A DNA stretch of 64,000 nucleotides from NCBI RefSeq assembly GCF_039710355.1, contig NZ_JBDKWZ010000011.1:62001-126000 (forward strand), read 5' to 3'. Both the position numbers and the translations under genes were made by a program. The notes under the pieces were generated by a model. The model was not told the origin of the DNA. It did no database searches and saw only the letters and a list, made by a program, of their open reading frames with translations. The DNA is from Rapidithrix thailandica (GTDB taxonomy: Bacteria > Bacteroidota > Bacteroidia > Cytophagales > Flammeovirgaceae). Positions 8,923 to 18,496 of the stretch are shown here, one piece after another. Positions within the stretch are counted from its first letter, which is position 1; every line of letters begins with the position of its first letter.

Positions 8923-9244
8923 TTAGGTGGTTTTGAGCAGTTCGAATGCCTGTGGAATGAGTTTCCTTTTGAAGGACAACGGGTCACTAATGAACACGTG
9001 GAAAAATTATTTCTGAACAGTGACAGCGTAAGTACTTGACAAGCTTGCCAAAGAAGAATTGGTTAAAGCTTTTAACCCCACAAAAGAGGAAGTGGAAGCG
9101 CTTCGTCCGGAGGGGATTGATTTTTATCCGGAAGGAGAGGTGGGTTTGACTTATTGCCTTCCCGAAGAAGCTCCATATGAATACATGAAAGTCTGCTTTT
9201 CCAATGAACTGGATGCCGTAGAAACTACGTTTGGCTATTTCTGA
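8923..9244 (+). pseudogene. Frameshifted gene fragment of unknown function
   Basis: Two open stretches join across a single-base frameshift near 9031. The first (8923-9036) reads GGFEQFECLWNEFPFEGQ and on to LFLNSDSV. The second (9032-9244) reads VLDKLAKEELVKAFNP and ends YEYMKVCFSNELDAVETTFGYF with a stop at 9242. Removing one base joins them into a ~105-residue acidic protein tail with no start codon. I do not recognise the family. The well-kept second half suggests a recent loss. It lies directly after the ADP-ribosylglycohydrolase remnant and may once have belonged with it. Confidence 0.55.
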
Positions 9245-9297
9245 AAAACAAGTTCAAATCCAACACCGTTTTTTTAATCCTGCAAGCTACTATTTTT

Positions 9298-9322
9298 TAG
9301 AAAAAGCTTGTATCTTTTTCTA
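9298..9322. other. Short AT-rich stem-loop before the A2M gene
   Basis: A 9-bp perfect stem, TAGAAAAAG (9298-9306) with CTTTTTCTA (9314-9322), and a 7-nt loop, between the broken gene and the large A2M gene. It could be the old terminator of the broken unit; the T tract is inside the stem only. Confidence 0.35.
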
Positions 9323-9417
9323 AATTCTTCATTATGTAAAAAAAGTAAAAGGGATTTATGGAATCTGTTGTGGATTTGCATCCTTACTAAAAATTGTCAC
9401 ATCTAGATTACTTAGTG

Positions 9418-12400
9418 ATGAAGAAAACCTTACTTATATCCGGTTCAATACTTCTGTTTTTGACAGTGGTCAGTACCTTGTCTTTTCGATTTAAGCCAAC
9501 TTCGGATTTTATCAATCACCTTATGAAAAAATTAGAAACCTACCAACATCATTTACCCCAAGAAAAGGTTTATCTTCATTTTGACAAACCTTTTTATAAA
9601 CCGGGGGATGATCTCTGGTTTAAAGCTTACTTGCGTAACGGGAGCAACCTTCAAGCTTCGCAGACTAGTGAAATTATTTATGTAGAACTCATTAATCCCA
9701 AAGGGACCATCGAGAAAGAGCTTCGTCTGGTCGCTCAAAACGGATGGACCAAAGGAGATTTCCATTTGGACGAGTCCAGTCCCGGGGGAATGTACAAAGT
9801 GAAAGCCTATACCCAATGGATGAAAAATTTTGGGGAGGATCTTTTTTTTGAAAAGGACCTTCAAGTACAAGCTTTAGTACTGCCGAAGTTGAGAATGAAG
9901 CTGGATTTTGAACGGAAAGCCTACGGTCCGGGCGACCAAGTGGTGGCCACACTGGATCTGGCGACCTTGAGTAATCAAGCATTAGCCAAACATAAGTTCA
10001 ACTATACTGCCCAGTTACAAGGGGGTGAATTTAATAAAGGAAAAGGACAAACAGATGCAAACGGAAAAGCCCTTGTAACATTCGACTTACCCGAAAAACT
10101 CGAAACCAACAATGGTTTGTTGAATATTACCATTGATTATGAAGGGTCCATCGAATCGATATCCCGCTCCATCCCAATCGTATTGAATGCCATTTCACTG
10201 CAATTTTTCCCCGAAGGGGGAGATTTGCTCAGTGAAGTAGAGAGTAATGTAGCCTTTAAGGCCCTGAATGAATTTGGAAAACCGGCGGATGTGGAAGGAG
10301 TGGTGTTGAATAAGGATGGGGAAGAAGTAGCCGTATTTAGTAGTTTTCACCAAGGAATGGGGGCTTTTACATTGACCCCGGAAGAGGGAATGTCCTATTC
10401 GGTTCAATTGACGAAACCGGAAGGTGTCGCGAAGAAATACACATTGCCAGAGGTATTGCCCAAAGGATATCGCTTGTCACTGGAGTCGCAAACATCCGGA
10501 GAGTTAAACGTGAATGTTCATGCTCCTTTGAAAGCTTCGCTAACCTTGATTTTACAACAGGGGGGAACCGTTTATTTTAAAGAAGAAATTTCTGCTAAAG
10601 AAGGAGAAAATTCCTTTGAAATTCCTACGGCCAATGTACCAGCGGGTGTGGCACAGTTGACCCTCTTCGATCGCAAGCAAATTGCCCGTTGTGAACGCTT
10701 GGTTTTTGTAAGCCCGGAAAAACAATTACAGGTGGAAATCAGCACCGATAAAGAAAAATATTTGCCTCGTGAAAAAGTAGAAATGACCATTCGCACCAAA
10801 GATGAAGCCGGTTTACCTGTTCCGGCTAATCTGTCTCTGGCAGTGGTAGATGACAAGCTGATCAGTTTTGCCGATGACAAGCAAGACAATATCCTCTCTT
10901 ACTTACTATTAAGTTCGGAAGTGAAAGGCAATATCGAAGAGCCGGGTTTTTACTTTAAAAAAGACGAACCTAAGGCCCAAGAGGCCTTGAATTACCTGTT
11001 GATGACTCAAGGCTACAGGCGCTTCACCTGGAAAGAAGTATTGGAAAGTACGGAAGCCAGCCTGAAAGACCGGATAAAACTACCGGCTGAAAAAGCGGTT
11101 GTCAGGGGAAAAATACTCGATCCGGATACGGAGGCACCCGAATTAAACGCCAAGATAACTGTGTTGGAAACCGAGGAGGTGACCTATACGGACCAGGAAG
11201 GAAAATTTGAATTTAAAAATCTGGATTTATCCATTCCGGTTACCTTACAAATGGAAACCAAAGACGGGAAGACCCGGATCATTCAAGTGAATGATTATGC
11301 ACAAGAATATGTCGTTGGTCAACAGTTTGAAGGTACGGTAACGGATGTGTTAGGAACAGTACTTCCGGAAGTTTCGATTGTTGTTAAAGGAACCAACATT
11401 AGTACTGTGAGTGATGAGAATGGGAGGTTTAAGTTACCGGTAAGTGATGAGGACGCTATTTTTGTTTTTAGTTGTGTGGGTTATGAAACCAAAGCCATCA
11501 ACCCTTCTAAAGTTCGTTCTCAAAAGGTGGTATTAAAGGAAGAATACAAGGACCTAGAGCAAACATTTGAAGCTGCCGGTAATATACAGCAACTGAATAT
11601 TAGAAGGAAGAACAAACTTTTTGCAATGCCTGAAGTTGCAGAAGTGGTGCAGAAACAGGAAATGGTGGAGGAAATCGAAATTGACCTGGATGTGGAAATA
11701 GAAGAGCCGGAATTGGGTTTTGATGAGATGCTAGAAATGGACGAGTGGGTTGAAGTAGACCCGGATATAGATGCATTATTTATGATTACGGAAAAACTGG
11801 CACAACCTGAAGGGGGAATTGAACAGTTTTATCAATATTTGAGAAACAAAATAAAGTATCCTGAACAGGCGCTAAAGTTAGGACGGGAGGGCCGGGTATT
11901 TGTGCAATTTGTCGTGGAGAGGGACGGATCTATTACGAATGCTGAAGTTGTAAAGGGTATTGGAGCAGGCTGTGATGAGGAAGCACTAAAAGTGATTTCA
12001 AATGCTCCTAAATGGGAACCAGGGCAACAGGATGGTCAAGCAGTGAAAATGAAAATGGTGCTTCCGGTAGTTTTTTCCACTGAAGGAGAAAATGAAAATC
12101 AAGGAGGGGCGTACTTTCAAGTTGCTAACCAGAGTCACCGGAAATTGATCACGCAGAAAGCACAATACCACCGTACCAGAGAGTTTTACGCACCGGTTTA
12201 TCAAGTGGGAGAAGTGGTAGAAACCCGTACGGATTTCAGGCAAACGATTTATTGGAACCCGGAAGTGCGGATTGGAAAATCAGGAGAAACCACTCTTACT
12301 TTTTACAACTCCGATGAAGTCACTACTTTCCGGGCCACCGTGGAAGGAGTAGCGGATGAAGGACTGGTGGGGCGTCAAGAGTTTACCTACTTTACACAAT

Positions 12401-14295
12401 TACCCTTCAGCATGAGCACCAAAGTGCCGCCCGTATTGGCATTTGACGACCGGGTGGAAGTACCGGTGACTTTGAAAAACAATACGGACAAAGCTGTAAC
12501 GGGAATGTTGAGTGTTCGTACCCCGGAAGGCTTTCAGTTGGCGGGTGATTTTAGCCCGGAAGTCAGCGTTCCGGCCGGAAGTGTTAAAACGATTACGATC
12601 CCGTATGTAATCACACATCAGAAAGCGGGCAAGGGAAAATTTACCATGGCTTTTATGAGCTTGGGCTTAAGGGATGCATTTGAGCAAACCGTTGAAATCC
12701 TGCCCAAAGGATTTCCTGCAACGGTAGCCTTTTCCGGGAATGAGTTGAGCCAATCTTTTGAAGTAGAAATCAACGACTTGGTAGAGGGTTCTTTAAGTGC
12801 TACTTTCACTGCTTACCCGGATGTACTCACCGACCTGATGGCCGGCATTGAGTCCATTTTACGGGAGCCTTACGGTTGTTTTGAGCAAACGTCTTCCAGC
12901 ACCTATCCGAACATCCTGGCTTTGCAATACATGGAAGAAAGTGGTCAATTCGATCCGGCCGTTCGTAAGAAAGCCCTGGATTTGATTGACAAGGGGTATA
13001 AACGCTTGATTTCTTTTGAAACTGCAGAAAAGGGGTATGAATGGTTTGGTGGAGTGCCTGCCCACGAGGGTTTGACGGCCTATGGCTTAATGGAATTCAA
13101 AGACATGGAGGAAGTATACGCCAGTGTGGACCCTAAAATGGTAGAACGTACGGCTAACTGGGTGATGAACCGGAGTGACGGACAAGGAGGGTTTAAATTG
13201 AGCAGTCAGGCACTGGACGAGTTCGGCCGGGCGAGTCAGGAAGTATCCAACGCCTATTTGATCAACGCATTGACAGAAACGGGGTACGGAGATGTGAGTA
13301 AAGCTTTGGAGAAGGCAAACCAGGAGGCGCTTTCGTCTAAAGATGCTTATCGAATGGCTTTGATAGCCGGGGCGTATTTTAATGAAAATCAAAAAGAAAA
13401 AGGGCAGGCCTTGCTCAAGGAACTTTTGAAACAAGTGGATAAAAGAGGTTTTGAAAAGCTGCATGCCGAGCATTCCATTACCCGTTCCGGAGGCAAGTCT
13501 TTACAGGTAGAGACGACTTCGTTGGTTTTGCTGGCGATGCTGAAATCCGGTCATCCAGAGATCAAGCATTTGCAGGAGGGAGTTGATTTTCTGGTGAACT
13601 CCCGGGAATATGGCGGTTTCGGTTCTACACAAGCGACCATTTTGGCGCTAAAAGCCTTGACTGAGTATGCCAAGTTCTCGAAAAGCACAGCCAGCAGTGG
13701 TACGATTGTCCTTTATCGAAATAGCAAAAAAATAGCCTCTGTTCCATACGAAGAAGGTGCACGGGGAGAGATCGTCATCGATCACTTGGAGCAATATCTA
13801 AAACCGGGCACGCAAACCCTGGAAGTGCGTTTTGAGGATACCCAAGATGCCCTGCCGTATACCTTGAATGTGGCTTGGTCTACCTATACACCCAAAGACA
13901 GTAAATTATGTAAGGTGGGGTTGGACACAAAACTTTCGACAGAGAAAGCGAAATTGGGAGAAACGGTGCGTCTGACTACGGTATTGGAAAACAAAACTTC
14001 CGAAGGGCAACCTATGACCTTGGTGAAGGTCGGAATCCCCTCAGGTTTGAGTCCACAACCCTGGCAGCTGAAAGAATTACAGGAACAACAAAAGGTTTCC
14101 TATTATGAAGTGACCGGGAATTATGTGGTCTTCTATTTCCGTTCATTGAAACCGAAAGCCAAACATACTATTCATTTGGATTTGAAATCGGAAATACCGG
14201 GCGACTACGTGGCCCCGGCCAGTTCGGCCTATCTGTATTATACCAATGAGTTCAAAGCTTGGTCAGGAGGAGAACGCATACGATTAGTACGTTAA
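9418..14295 (+). CDS. Alpha-2-macroglobulin-like protein with inserted carboxypeptidase-regulatory and TonB-C domains
   Basis: About 1625 residues from the ATG at 9418; an upstream in-frame TTG would add 8. Residue numbers below count from that TTG. A signal peptide or anchor (KKTLLISGSILLFLTVVSTL) is followed by MG1/MG2 macroglobulin domains (KVYLHFDKPFYKPGDDLWFKAY) and more MG domains to ~560. Two beta-sandwich carboxypeptidase-regulatory-like repeats follow (about 569-640 and 645-715; the second is the type found in TonB-dependent receptors). Next come a Glu/Asp-rich linker, a TonB C-terminal domain (about 806-900, YPEQALKLGREGRVFVQFVV), the remaining MG domains and a thioester domain. The thioester motif is intact as GCFEQ with Cys1162. 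A2M proteins trap proteases by covalent linkage at the periplasm or cell surface. A strong terminator follows. Confidence 0.9.
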   Translation: MKKTLLISGSILLFLTVVSTLSFRFKPTSDFINHLMKKLETYQHHLPQEKVYLHFDKPFYKPGDDLWFKAYLRNGSNLQASQTSEIIYVELINPKGTIEKELRLVAQNGWTKGDFHLDESSPGGMYKVKAYTQWMKNFGEDLFFEKDLQVQALVLPKLRMKLDFERKAYGPGDQVVATLDLATLSNQALAKHKFNYTAQLQGGEFNKGKGQTDANGKALVTFDLPEKLETNNGLLNITIDYEGSIESISRSIPIVLNAISLQFFPEGGDLLSEVESNVAFKALNEFGKPADVEGVVLNKDGEEVAVFSSFHQGMGAFTLTPEEGMSYSVQLTKPEGVAKKYTLPEVLPKGYRLSLESQTSGELNVNVHAPLKASLTLILQQGGTVYFKEEISAKEGENSFEIPTANVPAGVAQLTLFDRKQIARCERLVFVSPEKQLQVEISTDKEKYLPREKVEMTIRTKDEAGLPVPANLSLAVVDDKLISFADDKQDNILSYLLLSSEVKGNIEEPGFYFKKDEPKAQEALNYLLMTQGYRRFTWKEVLESTEASLKDRIKLPAEKAVVRGKILDPDTEAPELNAKITVLETEEVTYTDQEGKFEFKNLDLSIPVTLQMETKDGKTRIIQVNDYAQEYVVGQQFEGTVTDVLGTVLPEVSIVVKGTNISTVSDENGRFKLPVSDEDAIFVFSCVGYETKAINPSKVRSQKVVLKEEYKDLEQTFEAAGNIQQLNIRRKNKLFAMPEVAEVVQKQEMVEEIEIDLDVEIEEPELGFDEMLEMDEWVEVDPDIDALFMITEKLAQPEGGIEQFYQYLRNKIKYPEQALKLGREGRVFVQFVVERDGSITNAEVVKGIGAGCDEEALKVISNAPKWEPGQQDGQAVKMKMVLPVVFSTEGENENQGGAYFQVANQSHRKLITQKAQYHRTREFYAPVYQVGEVVETRTDFRQTIYWNPEVRIGKSGETTLTFYNSDEVTTFRATVEGVADEGLVGRQEFTYFTQLPFSMSTKVPPVLAFDDRVEVPVTLKNNTDKAVTGMLSVRTPEGFQLAGDFSPEVSVPAGSVKTITIPYVITHQKAGKGKFTMAFMSLGLRDAFEQTVEILPKGFPATVAFSGNELSQSFEVEINDLVEGSLSATFTAYPDVLTDLMAGIESILREPYGCFEQTSSSTYPNILALQYMEESGQFDPAVRKKALDLIDKGYKRLISFETAEKGYEWFGGVPAHEGLTAYGLMEFKDMEEVYASVDPKMVERTANWVMNRSDGQGGFKLSSQALDEFGRASQEVSNAYLINALTETGYGDVSKALEKANQEALSSKDAYRMALIAGAYFNENQKEKGQALLKELLKQVDKRGFEKLHAEHSITRSGGKSLQVETTSLVLLAMLKSGHPEIKHLQEGVDFLVNSREYGGFGSTQATILALKALTEYAKFSKSTASSGTIVLYRNSKKIASVPYEEGARGEIVIDHLEQYLKPGTQTLEVRFEDTQDALPYTLNVAWSTYTPKDSKLCKVGLDTKLSTEKAKLGETVRLTTVLENKTSEGQPMTLVKVGIPSGLSPQPWQLKELQEQQKVSYYEVTGNYVVFYFRSLKPKAKHTIHLDLKSEIPGDYVAPASSAYLYYTNEFKAWSGGERIRLVR

Positions 14296-14331
14296 ATAGA
14301 GTTTGTTGAGTATCATTTGTATAGATAATGA

Positions 14332-14375
14332 AAACACCCGTATGGTCTCCAAAAGACCATACGGGTGTTTCTTTT
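14332..14375 (+). terminator. Very strong intrinsic terminator of the A2M gene
   Basis: A perfect 17-bp stem, AAACACCCGTATGGTCT (14332-14348) with its complement at 14354-14370, a 5-nt loop, then CTTTTT. It is 37 bp past the stop. Confidence 0.95.
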
Positions 14376-14644
14376 TGGTTTTATTAAAATTTTAAACGAG
14401 CAACAGGAACAAACTTTCGATAGTTTGTATCAACTACAAAAAAGAAATAAAGTCAAAAGGGTATTGAAAAATTAATTCTTGAAGAAATAAGGAACATTTA
14501 TAACGGTGAATATTATTCTTATCAACCCTGCCTACCGCCCATCCTTCAATCTTTCATTCTTATAACTATTCCATTGTCAGAATTAGATAAATCTAAGATT
14601 CTGAAAGGGGGCTAGGACTTTTGCAAGTTTTTTGAATTAGTTAA
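14376..14644. other. Intergenic, nothing recognised
   Basis: About 270 bp of AT-rich DNA between the A2M terminator and the ribH promoter. No open frame. No flavin riboswitch motif was seen, although ribH follows. Confidence 0.5.
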
Positions 14645-14673
14645 TTGACCTTTCTTCAGAATTATTACATTTG
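14645..14673 (+). promoter_or_regulatory. Bacteroidota-type promoter of ribH
   Basis: TTG at 14645-14647, an 18-bp spacer, then TACATTTG at 14666-14673, matching the sigma-ABfr consensus TTG-N17-20-TAnnTTTG. The predicted transcript start is about 14680, which leaves a short leader before the ATG at 14707 and rules out the upstream in-frame TTG at 14671 as the start. Confidence 0.75.
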
Positions 14674-14706
14674 CAGCGATTGTATGAAGGACAGAACATA
14701 ATAACA

Positions 14707-15183
14707 ATGGCTACTTCCCTAAAAAATTTAAGCGATTATCAGATCAAAAAACAGGTTGATCTTTCCGATAAAAAATTTGCGCTAGTCGTAAGTGAGTACA
14801 ACGAAAATATTACCGGAGCTTTGTTCCAAGAGGCTTTTCACACCTTGGTAAAAGAAGGAGCAAAAGAGGAAAATATAGAAGTACATACAGTGCCTGGTGC
14901 GTACGAATTGACCTTTGGAGCACAAAGGGCTGCCAAAAAAGAAGATATTGATGCGGTGATTTGTCTCGGTTGTGTCATTCAAGGAGATACCAAACACTTT
15001 GATTTTATATGTGATGCAGTGGCACATGGCATTACCCAAGTGTCTTTAAAGTTTGACAAACCGGTAATCTTTGGAGTATTAACGCCCAACACCCTTCAAC
15101 AAGCGCTTGACCGGGCTGGAGGCAAACATGGAAACAAGGGTGTGGAAGCAGCGGTTGCAGCCATTAAAATGTTGGAAGAATAA
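14707..15183 (+). CDS. ribH: 6,7-dimethyl-8-ribityllumazine synthase
   Basis: 158 residues from the ATG at 14707. The enzyme joins 5-amino-6-ribitylaminouracil and 3,4-dihydroxy-2-butanone 4-phosphate to give lumazine, the penultimate step of riboflavin synthesis; the subunits form cytoplasmic pentamers or icosahedra. Family motifs are present in order: VVSEYNENIT, the substrate loop VPGAYELTFGAQ, VICLGCVIQGDTKHFDFICDAV, KPVIFGVLTPNT and ALDRAGGKHGNKGVEAA with the catalytic His in the GDTKHFDF region. The start is fixed by the promoter just upstream. It is a single gene; other rib genes are not in the window. Confidence 0.96.
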   Translation: MATSLKNLSDYQIKKQVDLSDKKFALVVSEYNENITGALFQEAFHTLVKEGAKEENIEVHTVPGAYELTFGAQRAAKKEDIDAVICLGCVIQGDTKHFDFICDAVAHGITQVSLKFDKPVIFGVLTPNTLQQALDRAGGKHGNKGVEAAVAAIKMLEE

Positions 15184-15295
15184 TTGCATTCCTAGTTAGT
15201 TGTTGGTTCTTGTTTAAGGTATGGACCAACACAATGGAAGACATTTGAATAAAATAAAAATATAGCTAAAGCCTGCAAGGCATTGGGTTAAGTTT

Positions 15296-17722
15296 ATGTG
15301 GACATCACTAGCGCATTTTGTATTAAAATACCGTTTGCCCCTGATTATTCTTCTCTTAGCGGTCACCGGATTTATGGGGTATATGGGGACCAACGTAAAG
15401 TGGTCGTATGAGTTGATTAAAATTGTACCGGATGACGATCCGGCCATGGAAGATTACACCCGGTTCAAGCAACTTTTTGGAGAAGATGCCAATGCTTTGG
15501 CGATTGGTTTGAATAGCGAAACGGTATATCAGTTGGAGAACTTTCAAAAGCTTGACCAGTTTTGCGATTATATCAAAGAACAAGAAGGAATTGTAGATGT
15601 ACTTTCGATTTCTAATATTTTATATCTTCATCCGGATCAAGTTGAAAAACGCTTTGAGCCAAAGCCTTTGTTCGAGCAGATACCCTCGTCTCAAGCAGAG
15701 TTGGATAGTTTGTTAGAGGTTGCCAAAGGACTAAAAATTTATGAGGGAGCCTTATTCAATTCTTCTACGGGGGCTACGGCCATATTCGTTACTTTTGACG
15801 AAGCACACCTGAACTCAGCTGACCGCGATCATGCCATCCATAGAATTGAAGAAAGGGCGGACCAGTTTACTCAAGAAACCGGTATCGATATGCATATTGC
15901 CGGCTTGCCATACGTAAGGTCTACCATGGCCGTCAAAGTGAAAAAGGAAATGGAAATGTTTTTGGCGTTTTCTATCCTGATCACCACCTTGATATTATTC
16001 CTTTTCTTCCGTTCTTTTTCTCCGGTATTCTTTTCGCTTTTGGTCATCGGGATGGTCATCATCTGGACAATGGGGACCTTGTCTATTTTGGAGTACAAGA
16101 TCACCATCCTCACAGGGCTATTACCTCCGATTTTGGTAGTTATAGGCATTCCCAACTGTATCTATTTGCTGAATAAATACCATCAGGAATACGCCAAGCA
16201 TAACAATAAAATATTAGCGCTGAGCAGAATTATCCGGAAGATCGGTATCGTCACGCTGATTACCAATACCACTACAGCGATTGGCTTTTTTGTGTTGATC
16301 TTTACAGGAATTGTTCCAATGATGGAATTCGGGATTGTGGCTACGATCAATATCTTTAGTACATTTTTGATCAGTATCATTTGGATACCCGCTGTCTTTT
16401 CGTATTTGCCCGAGCCGCAAACGCGTCATATCAAGCACTTGGATTTTAAACCTACGGTAGCGGTATTAAATTTATTCGACCGGATTGTCAGTCATTACCG
16501 TACTCCCGTATACATCGTTTCGGCAATCATATTGGTAGCGGCAATCATTGGTACGTTAAAAATCCAAGCTCTTACTTTTATGGTAGACGATATCCCCGAT
16601 CACAGCCGATTGAAGCAAGACCTGGCTTGGTTTGAAGATAATTTTGAAGGAGTGATGCCTTTGGAAATTATTGTGGATACCGGTAGAAAACAGGGAATCC
16701 GGAAACGCGCTAATTTGCAAAAGATTGAAGAACTGGCTCAGATTATTGGGGAGTATCCGGGAGTGACCACACCTATGTCCATGGTTACTTTTTTGAAGGC
16801 GGCCAACCAATCTTATTTTGGCAACCATCCTACTGATTACCGCTTACCTTCCAAACGGGAAGAACCCTATGTACTCAGGTATGTAAAGAATCAGGATGAA
16901 GGTGTAGGTGGCATGGCAAGTACCTTTGTAGATTCTACAGGGCAGTTGCTTCGCGTATCCATGAAAGTAGCAGATTTCGGTTCGTTGCGTTTGGACTCGT
17001 TAATTAATTATGAATTGAAACCTGCCATCGATTCCGTATTTGAAGGAACAGACCTGAAAGCCGATATTACCGGAACAACTTTGATCTTTATCAAGGGGAA
17101 TGATTATTTGATAAACAACCTCCGGAACAGTATGATCATTGCCTTTATATTGATTGCCATCATTATGGGAACCTTATTTGGCAACTTCCGGATTATCATT
17201 ATTTCACTGATCCCGAATATGCTTCCTCTCCTGTTGACAGCCGGATTGATGGGGTATCTGGGAATACCTTTAAAACCGAGTACAGCCTTAGTCTTTAGTA
17301 TTGCTTTCGGAATTTCCGTGGATGATTCCATTCACTTTCTGGCAAAATACAGGCAAGAACTATTGGCGCATAAGTACAATGTACTACAAGCGGTAAGAGT
17401 CAGTTTAAAGGAAACCGGAACCAGTATGATTTACACTTCGATTGTGTTATTTGCCGGCTTTGTGATCTTTGCAGGTTCCGAATTTGGCGGAACCATTGCT
17501 TTAGGAGCTTTGACATCTACTACGCTTCTTATCGCTATGCTCACCAACCTGATTTTGTTACCCTGTTTGCTACGTTCTTTTGATGTGGATCGTAAGCAGG
17601 TGCGATTACAACCGATCTTTGAGCAATATGACAATGTGTATTTGGAGGACGAAGATGAAGAAATCGATGTAAATCTGATCGAAGTAAACCCCAGCTATTC
17701 TCGGGATAAACAAGACGGTTGA
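15296..17722 (+). CDS. RND/MMPL-family transporter (HAE3 type)
   Basis: 808 residues with the twofold layout of the RND superfamily. A membrane helix at about 15-33 is followed by a ~180-residue periplasmic domain and five to six helices (about 215-380); this pattern then repeats (helix about 410-430, periplasmic domain, helices about 610-765). Each half ends in a sterol-sensing-like or MMPL bundle (GIPNCIYLLNKYHQEY, GISVDDSIHFLAKYRQEL); the second Asp pair (VDDS) is the likely proton relay. The length fits hopanoid/lipid exporters of the HpnN/MMPL group rather than AcrB (over 1000). No membrane-fusion or outer-membrane partner is adjacent. It probably moves lipids or hydrophobic compounds from the inner membrane. 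A hairpin terminator follows. Confidence 0.88.
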   Translation: MWTSLAHFVLKYRLPLIILLLAVTGFMGYMGTNVKWSYELIKIVPDDDPAMEDYTRFKQLFGEDANALAIGLNSETVYQLENFQKLDQFCDYIKEQEGIVDVLSISNILYLHPDQVEKRFEPKPLFEQIPSSQAELDSLLEVAKGLKIYEGALFNSSTGATAIFVTFDEAHLNSADRDHAIHRIEERADQFTQETGIDMHIAGLPYVRSTMAVKVKKEMEMFLAFSILITTLILFLFFRSFSPVFFSLLVIGMVIIWTMGTLSILEYKITILTGLLPPILVVIGIPNCIYLLNKYHQEYAKHNNKILALSRIIRKIGIVTLITNTTTAIGFFVLIFTGIVPMMEFGIVATINIFSTFLISIIWIPAVFSYLPEPQTRHIKHLDFKPTVAVLNLFDRIVSHYRTPVYIVSAIILVAAIIGTLKIQALTFMVDDIPDHSRLKQDLAWFEDNFEGVMPLEIIVDTGRKQGIRKRANLQKIEELAQIIGEYPGVTTPMSMVTFLKAANQSYFGNHPTDYRLPSKREEPYVLRYVKNQDEGVGGMASTFVDSTGQLLRVSMKVADFGSLRLDSLINYELKPAIDSVFEGTDLKADITGTTLIFIKGNDYLINNLRNSMIIAFILIAIIMGTLFGNFRIIIISLIPNMLPLLLTAGLMGYLGIPLKPSTALVFSIAFGISVDDSIHFLAKYRQELLAHKYNVLQAVRVSLKETGTSMIYTSIVLFAGFVIFAGSEFGGTIALGALTSTTLLIAMLTNLILLPCLLRSFDVDRKQVRLQPIFEQYDNVYLEDEDEEIDVNLIEVNPSYSRDKQDG

Positions 17723-17751
17723 AGCTTGTGAAATTCAATTGAAAATAGGAT

Positions 17752-17790
17752 AAATTAAAAGGCGATCTAATACAGGTCGCCTTTTAATTT
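17752..17790 (+). terminator. Intrinsic terminator of the RND transporter gene
   Basis: A 14-bp perfect stem, AAATTAAAAGGCGA (17752-17765) with TCGCCTTTTAATTT (17777-17790), 30 bp past the stop. Confidence 0.85.
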
Positions 17791-18496
17791 GCTATAAATG
17801 AAACTAAAAGGCTGTCGCAAGTTGCGCTTTAACATCATTTATCACTACAGATTATCAATAAATATTACTTGATTAATCAACCCCTAAGTTTTCCCGGTTT
17901 TCCCGAAGGATTACTGGGTTGAGGTTTGGGTTTGAAACGAATAATGATGGACTTGTATTTGATTGGGTAACTTGTTGAGTCACTTGATAATAAAAGGTTG
18001 AAAACAGCACTAATACGATACATTGTATAGTAAAGTGGGCTTTATTTTCGGGGCGATAATTGTTTACTGCCAAGTAATAAATTCAAAGAGTAATTATAAC
18101 TGCTTTAGTAATTACTAAACTAACACCTCTTTGAGGTAAAGCTCCCCCTCAAAAAAGCAGCAAACAATATCAAAACTTCAATTCATTATACTCACAAGGA
18201 AATATTTGTCATTCAAACAGAAGCTTTTTAAATAGTTCTTCACCCTGCTATATAACGGTCAATGGTAGTAGGTTTTGGTTTATCAACAACACTTCCGAAA
18301 GATAGAAAACCTTTATTTAAGGGTCTTGTACACCTCCTTCTGCTTATTGTACCCACTTAATTTTCGAGTAATATTTTGATGCGGGGTAGACCCCATATAT
18401 CATTCATTGCTGAGATGTAAGAGGCAATTCAAACAAGGTGTAAATACCTTTTGACTATCCTGTAGTTTATCGGTTACTCATTAATGAAAAACTTCT
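17791..18496. other. 700-bp region upstream of the ethylene-forming-enzyme homologue
   Basis: No convincing gene. A 66-codon minus-strand frame (17873-18073) has only a TTG start and no recognisable features. Near the downstream gene there are small inverted repeats: GGGG/CCCC with a 4-nt loop at about 18379-18390, and AAGGT/ACCTT with a 6-nt spacer at about 18438-18453. No TAnnTTTG box was found. The long leader could hold control sites for the oxygenase gene; that is inference. Confidence 0.45.

Noticed and set aside
9250..9270. tRNA-like T-loop AGTTCAAATCC followed by a T run
   Set aside because: No matching acceptor, D or anticodon stems can be built around it.
14376..14644. Possible FMN riboswitch before ribH
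   Set aside because: None of the conserved riboswitch stems was visible, and the promoter lies only ~35 bp from the start codon.
17873..18073. 66-codon minus-strand frame
   Set aside because: Only a TTG start, no family, no neighbours to support it.
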